Source: Microvirga tunisiensis
Lineage (GTDB): Bacteria > Pseudomonadota > Alphaproteobacteria > Rhizobiales > Beijerinckiaceae
Assembly: GCF_009296175.1 (NCBI RefSeq)
Contig: NZ_VOSK01000003.1
Coordinates: 62,001-126,000, forward strand
Direction of reading: 5' to 3'
Length of the DNA: 64,000 bases
Positions 61,161 through 64,000 of the stretch are shown in pieces. The notes under the pieces were generated by a model. That model was not told the origin of the DNA. It made no database searches and saw only the letters and a list, made by a program, of their open reading frames with translations. Numbering within the stretch: position 1 is the stretch's first letter; each line of letters opens with the position of its first letter. A program made the translations under genes and the position numbers.

Positions 61161-62432
61161 ATGAAGACTGCCATCACCATGGGCACAGTTCCGCCAGTCC
61201 TGATCGAAGGCTGGTATGAGAACTCGGAGACAAAGGATGCTCTCGAAGCCTCCTTCAGCAGCCGCTTTCTGCTCCGATCCACGAAACAGGTTTATTCGGG
61301 AGGTATCGAAGGAGCCACCGGCAAGTACCACAATGTCCGGTCCCCGGACGTTCTGATTGTGGAGGCGTCAGGAGACGCTGACGAAGTCCACCGCAAGTTG
61401 GATCGGCTCGCAGACGTTTGCGACGCGCGGACGAAACTTATCGTCATCGGTTCCATCAATGATATCCAATTCTATCGGAGCGTGATCGACTTCGGCGCCA
61501 AGGACTACCTGATATCGCCGGTCGTTCCGGACACGATCACCCGATCAATCGCTAACATTTACCAGAGCAGCCAGAGCAAGGCGTCGGGCCGGCTGGTTGC
61601 CGTCATCGGCGCTTCCGGTGGGACTGGAGCCTCTACGATTGCCCACAACCTTGCCTGGACCGCTGCGGAAAAGCACGAAAAGTCGACCTTGCTCGTCGAC
61701 ATGGACGTGGCATTCGGCAGCGCAGCACTCAATTTCAACATCAACGAAGCGGCCGGCAAAGATATCGCTGAAGCGCTTTTCTCGACGGCTGACCGCATCG
61801 ACGAAGCTCTGATCACAAACCTGATCTCGCCAGCATCAGACAAGCTGGAGCTTCTTTCCGCTCCGTGTCTGCTGGACCGCACCTGCGACTTTGACAAAGC
61901 AGCCGTCGACAAGCTTCTGGACGTACTGAGGGCAACAAGCCCCCTCTCGGTCATCGATGTTCCGCATGCTTGGACCAGCTGGGTGTATCAGGTCCTGGCT
62001 CAGGCCGACGAAATCATCGTGGTCACGGTTCCCGACCTCGCGGGACTGCGCAATACGAAGAACCTGTTCGCGCAACTGATGCAGCTTCGGGCGTCGGATC
62101 AGCCTCCTCTGTACGTCCTGAACATGACCGAGGTGCCAAAGAAGCAGGAGATCACGGTTGCCGAGTTCTCTGAGGGCGTTGGCGTACCGCCAACCACGGT
62201 CGTACCCTATGACGTCAAGAACTTTGCCACTGCAGCCAACAATGGCCAGATGATTTGCCAGATGAATACCAATGCGCGGATCACTAAGGCCTTCGAAGAT
62301 CTGTCGGTAAAGGTCACCGGCGAAACGATGGATCCCCCGAAGGCGCGCGCAAACTCGCTCGCGTCTCTGGGGTCACTGACCGGTCTACTTAACCGTTTCC
62401 GCAAGCCTAGCGCCGCCAAGGCCGCTGCTTAA
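61161..62432 (+). CDS. cpaE: Pilus assembly ATPase CpaE (TadZ)
   Basis: 423 residues from ATG 61161 with GGAGG upstream. A receiver-like N-domain is followed by a ParA/MinD-type ATPase with VIGASGGTGASTIAHNLAW and LLVDMDVAFGSAAL. It places the pilus machine at the pole. The Walker Lys is replaced (GGTGAST), as in other CpaE/TadZ. Confidence 0.92.
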   Translation: MKTAITMGTVPPVLIEGWYENSETKDALEASFSSRFLLRSTKQVYSGGIEGATGKYHNVRSPDVLIVEASGDADEVHRKLDRLADVCDARTKLIVIGSINDIQFYRSVIDFGAKDYLISPVVPDTITRSIANIYQSSQSKASGRLVAVIGASGGTGASTIAHNLAWTAAEKHEKSTLLVDMDVAFGSAALNFNINEAAGKDIAEALFSTADRIDEALITNLISPASDKLELLSAPCLLDRTCDFDKAAVDKLLDVLRATSPLSVIDVPHAWTSWVYQVLAQADEIIVVTVPDLAGLRNTKNLFAQLMQLRASDQPPLYVLNMTEVPKKQEITVAEFSEGVGVPPTTVVPYDVKNFATAANNGQMICQMNTNARITKAFEDLSVKVTGETMDPPKARANSLASLGSLTGLLNRFRKPSAAKAAA

Positions 62433-62443
62433 GCGAGGTATCC

Positions 62444-63859
62444 ATGTTCGGAAGACGCGATTTCGACCCGTCAGGGCACGCCCAGTCTGACACTGCCACC
62501 GTTATCCCGATGCCCAAGCCGGTCGCCGACCAGCCGCGTACTCCGCTGCAGGTAACGCCCCCGGGCCCGGATCCGGTTGGCCGGACCGAGGCCTACTACC
62601 GCCACAAACAAGACATCGTAGCCTCCGTCTTGACCGCCATCTCTGGCCGCGACCTGACACAGGGTGATTCCGCCCAGCACAAGCAGGAAATCCGCCGTAT
62701 CGTCTTAGACTACATCGATGTGCAGAAGATTAGCCTCTCACGCCCTGAAAAGGAGTCGATGGCGGAGGACATCATTCATGACATCCTAGGCTATGGACCA
62801 CTTGAGCCTCTTCTAATCCGCGACGACATCGCCGACATCATGGTCAACGGGACCAAGGAGACGTTCATCGAAGTTAAGGGTAAAATCGAACCCGCTAACA
62901 TCAAGTTCCGGGATGAAGGTGAGCTCCTGAACATCTGCATCCGAATGGCCAGCGCCGTTGGCCGACGGGTCGACGTCAACTCGCCGATCTGCGACGCGCG
63001 CCTGCCCGATGGATCTCGTATTAACGTCATCATCCCTCCCCTTGCGATCGACGGACCGACCCTCACCATCCGTAAGTTCAAAAAGGACAAGCTGAAGATG
63101 CAGGACCTCGTCCGGTACGGGTCCATCTCGGCTGAAGGGGCGGAGATCCTGCGCATCCTCGGAAAGACGCGTTGCAACGTTGTCGTCTCAGGCGGTACCG
63201 GATCAGGCAAGACTACCCTCCTGAACTGCCTGGCGGCCAATATCGAGTCCGACGAGCGCATCATCACCTGCGAGGACACAGCGGAACTGCAGCTGCAGCA
63301 GCGCCATGTAGTCCGGCTGGAAACGCGCCCTCCCAATATCGAAGGCGAAGGCCAGATCACGATGGAGGACTTGATCCGCAACTGTCTGCGTATGCGTCCC
63401 GAACGTATCATCGTCGGCGAAGTGCGCGGACCGGAGGCATTTGACCTGTTGCAGGCAATGAACACCGGTCATGACGGCTCCATGGGTACCCTCCACGCCA
63501 ACACGCCCCGCGAAGCCCTTTCCCGTCTCGAGTCTATGATCATGATGGGCAAGAACCTGTCGGAAAAGGCAATCCGAGACATGATCGCCAACGCGGTGGA
63601 CATCATTATCCAGACCAAGCGACTGCGCGACGGTACACGCAGGATCACTCACATCACCGAAGTTGTGGGTATGGAGGCCGAAACGATCACGACCCAGGAT
63701 CTTCTCGTCTTCGAGATCGAGGGCGAAGATCACCGTGGAAAGATCGTTGGCCGTCACAAGGGCCAGGGGATCGTGAAGCCACACTTCTGGGACCGCGCCA
63801 AGTACTACAACGAGGAAGACGCGCTGTCGGCTGCCTTAAAGAGAGCAGGGGAAGGCTGA
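62444..63859 (+). CDS. cpaF: Pilus assembly motor ATPase CpaF (TadA)
   Basis: 471 residues. Walker A VVSGGTGSGKTTLLN near 250, Asp box ITCEDTAELQL, Walker B-like RIIVGEVRGPEAFDLL and His box GSMGTLHANTP. Type IV secretion/Tad ATPase that powers pilus extension. Confidence 0.96.
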   Translation: MFGRRDFDPSGHAQSDTATVIPMPKPVADQPRTPLQVTPPGPDPVGRTEAYYRHKQDIVASVLTAISGRDLTQGDSAQHKQEIRRIVLDYIDVQKISLSRPEKESMAEDIIHDILGYGPLEPLLIRDDIADIMVNGTKETFIEVKGKIEPANIKFRDEGELLNICIRMASAVGRRVDVNSPICDARLPDGSRINVIIPPLAIDGPTLTIRKFKKDKLKMQDLVRYGSISAEGAEILRILGKTRCNVVVSGGTGSGKTTLLNCLAANIESDERIITCEDTAELQLQQRHVVRLETRPPNIEGEGQITMEDLIRNCLRMRPERIIVGEVRGPEAFDLLQAMNTGHDGSMGTLHANTPREALSRLESMIMMGKNLSEKAIRDMIANAVDIIIQTKRLRDGTRRITHITEVVGMEAETITTQDLLVFEIEGEDHRGKIVGRHKGQGIVKPHFWDRAKYYNEEDALSAALKRAGEG

Positions 63860-64000
63860 TGAACAGCAGTCTTGTACTCCCCCTCCTTGTGGTCGTGACG
63901 CTTGCGGCCATAGCCTTAGCCGTCATCCTACCCCGCCTCACGGGAGAATCGAGGACAGACAAGCGGCGCCGCGCTCTCATCAAGAACCCGGCCGTTTCCA
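63859..64000 (+). CDS. tadB: TadB/CpaG inner-membrane protein (start only)
   Basis: The ATG at 63859 overlaps the cpaF stop. The 47 visible residues start MNSSLVLPLLVVVTLAAIAL with a membrane helix and a basic stretch TDKRRRALIKNP, as in TadB. The gene is cut by the window end. Confidence 0.8.
   Translation, partial: MNSSLVLPLLVVVTLAAIALAVILPRLTGESRTDKRRRALIKNPAVS

Noticed and set aside
1-64000. tRNA or rRNA genes
   Set aside because: No cloverleaf-like T-loop or rRNA stretch was recognised by eye; a covariance scan would be needed to exclude them.

Overview
The window is about 64 kb of high-GC DNA from an alphaproteobacterium, most likely a Hyphomicrobiales/Methylobacteriaceae member (Microvirga/Methylobacterium-like). 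This is inferred from the CpaA-F/Flp (Tad) pilus cluster, class II B12-dependent ribonucleotide reductase, RepC-type replication protein with an antisense RNA, TTAA-N7-TTAA (CtrA-type) boxes and IalB-like protein. RepC, an orphan ParA, a XerD-like recombinase and many short plasmid/ICE-type hypotheticals suggest a plasmid or chromid, although nrdJ and the pilus operon are normally chromosomal.

Region 1 (1-14.4 kb) is a defence island. On the minus strand lies the start of a BREX operon (RHH regulator, brxE, brxA, brxB, 5' part of brxC), whose order fits BREX type 6. Facing it are an uncharacterised two-gene unit (HTH-like protein plus DUF4258 protein) and a UDG-fold protein. A compact plus-strand block follows: XRE regulator, ImmA/IrrE protease, class III nucleotide cyclase with a cyclic-nucleotide-binding domain, tandem degenerate cyclase, E2-like (ubiquitin-conjugating-like) protein and WYL-domain protein. 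This last block looks like a cyclic-nucleotide signalling defence system that I cannot match to canonical CBASS or Pycsar; it is the best candidate for a new system here. A membrane-anchored PIN-like protein and a truncated tyrosine integrase close the island.

Region 2 (14.6-32.8 kb) is plasmid/ICE-type cargo: a tnpB-only IS element, DUF2958, DUF262, a PAPS-reductase-like protein, an orphan NPPF DNA methyltransferase, two paralogous modules (DUF5983-like plus OB-like proteins), lipoproteins, DUF2726, a frameshifted DUF1643 gene, a secreted six-repeat Cys protein and a RecD2-type helicase.

Region 3 (32.9-54 kb) holds nrdJ, secreted/membrane hypotheticals, a CoiA-like protein, DinB, and an orphan parA bracketed by two related non-coding elements that each start with a CtrA box. 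Then come small genes separated by a recurring intergenic palindrome, GNAT and NUDIX genes, and the replication module (repC, its antisense RNA, an RHH gene), followed by a XerD-like recombinase.

Region 4 (54.2-64 kb) is a Tad pilus locus: a stand-alone pilus-assembly N-domain protein, Flp pilin, a secreted protein, an IalB-domain protein, then cpaA, cpaB, cpaC, cpaD, cpaE, cpaF and the beginning of tadB, cut by the window end.
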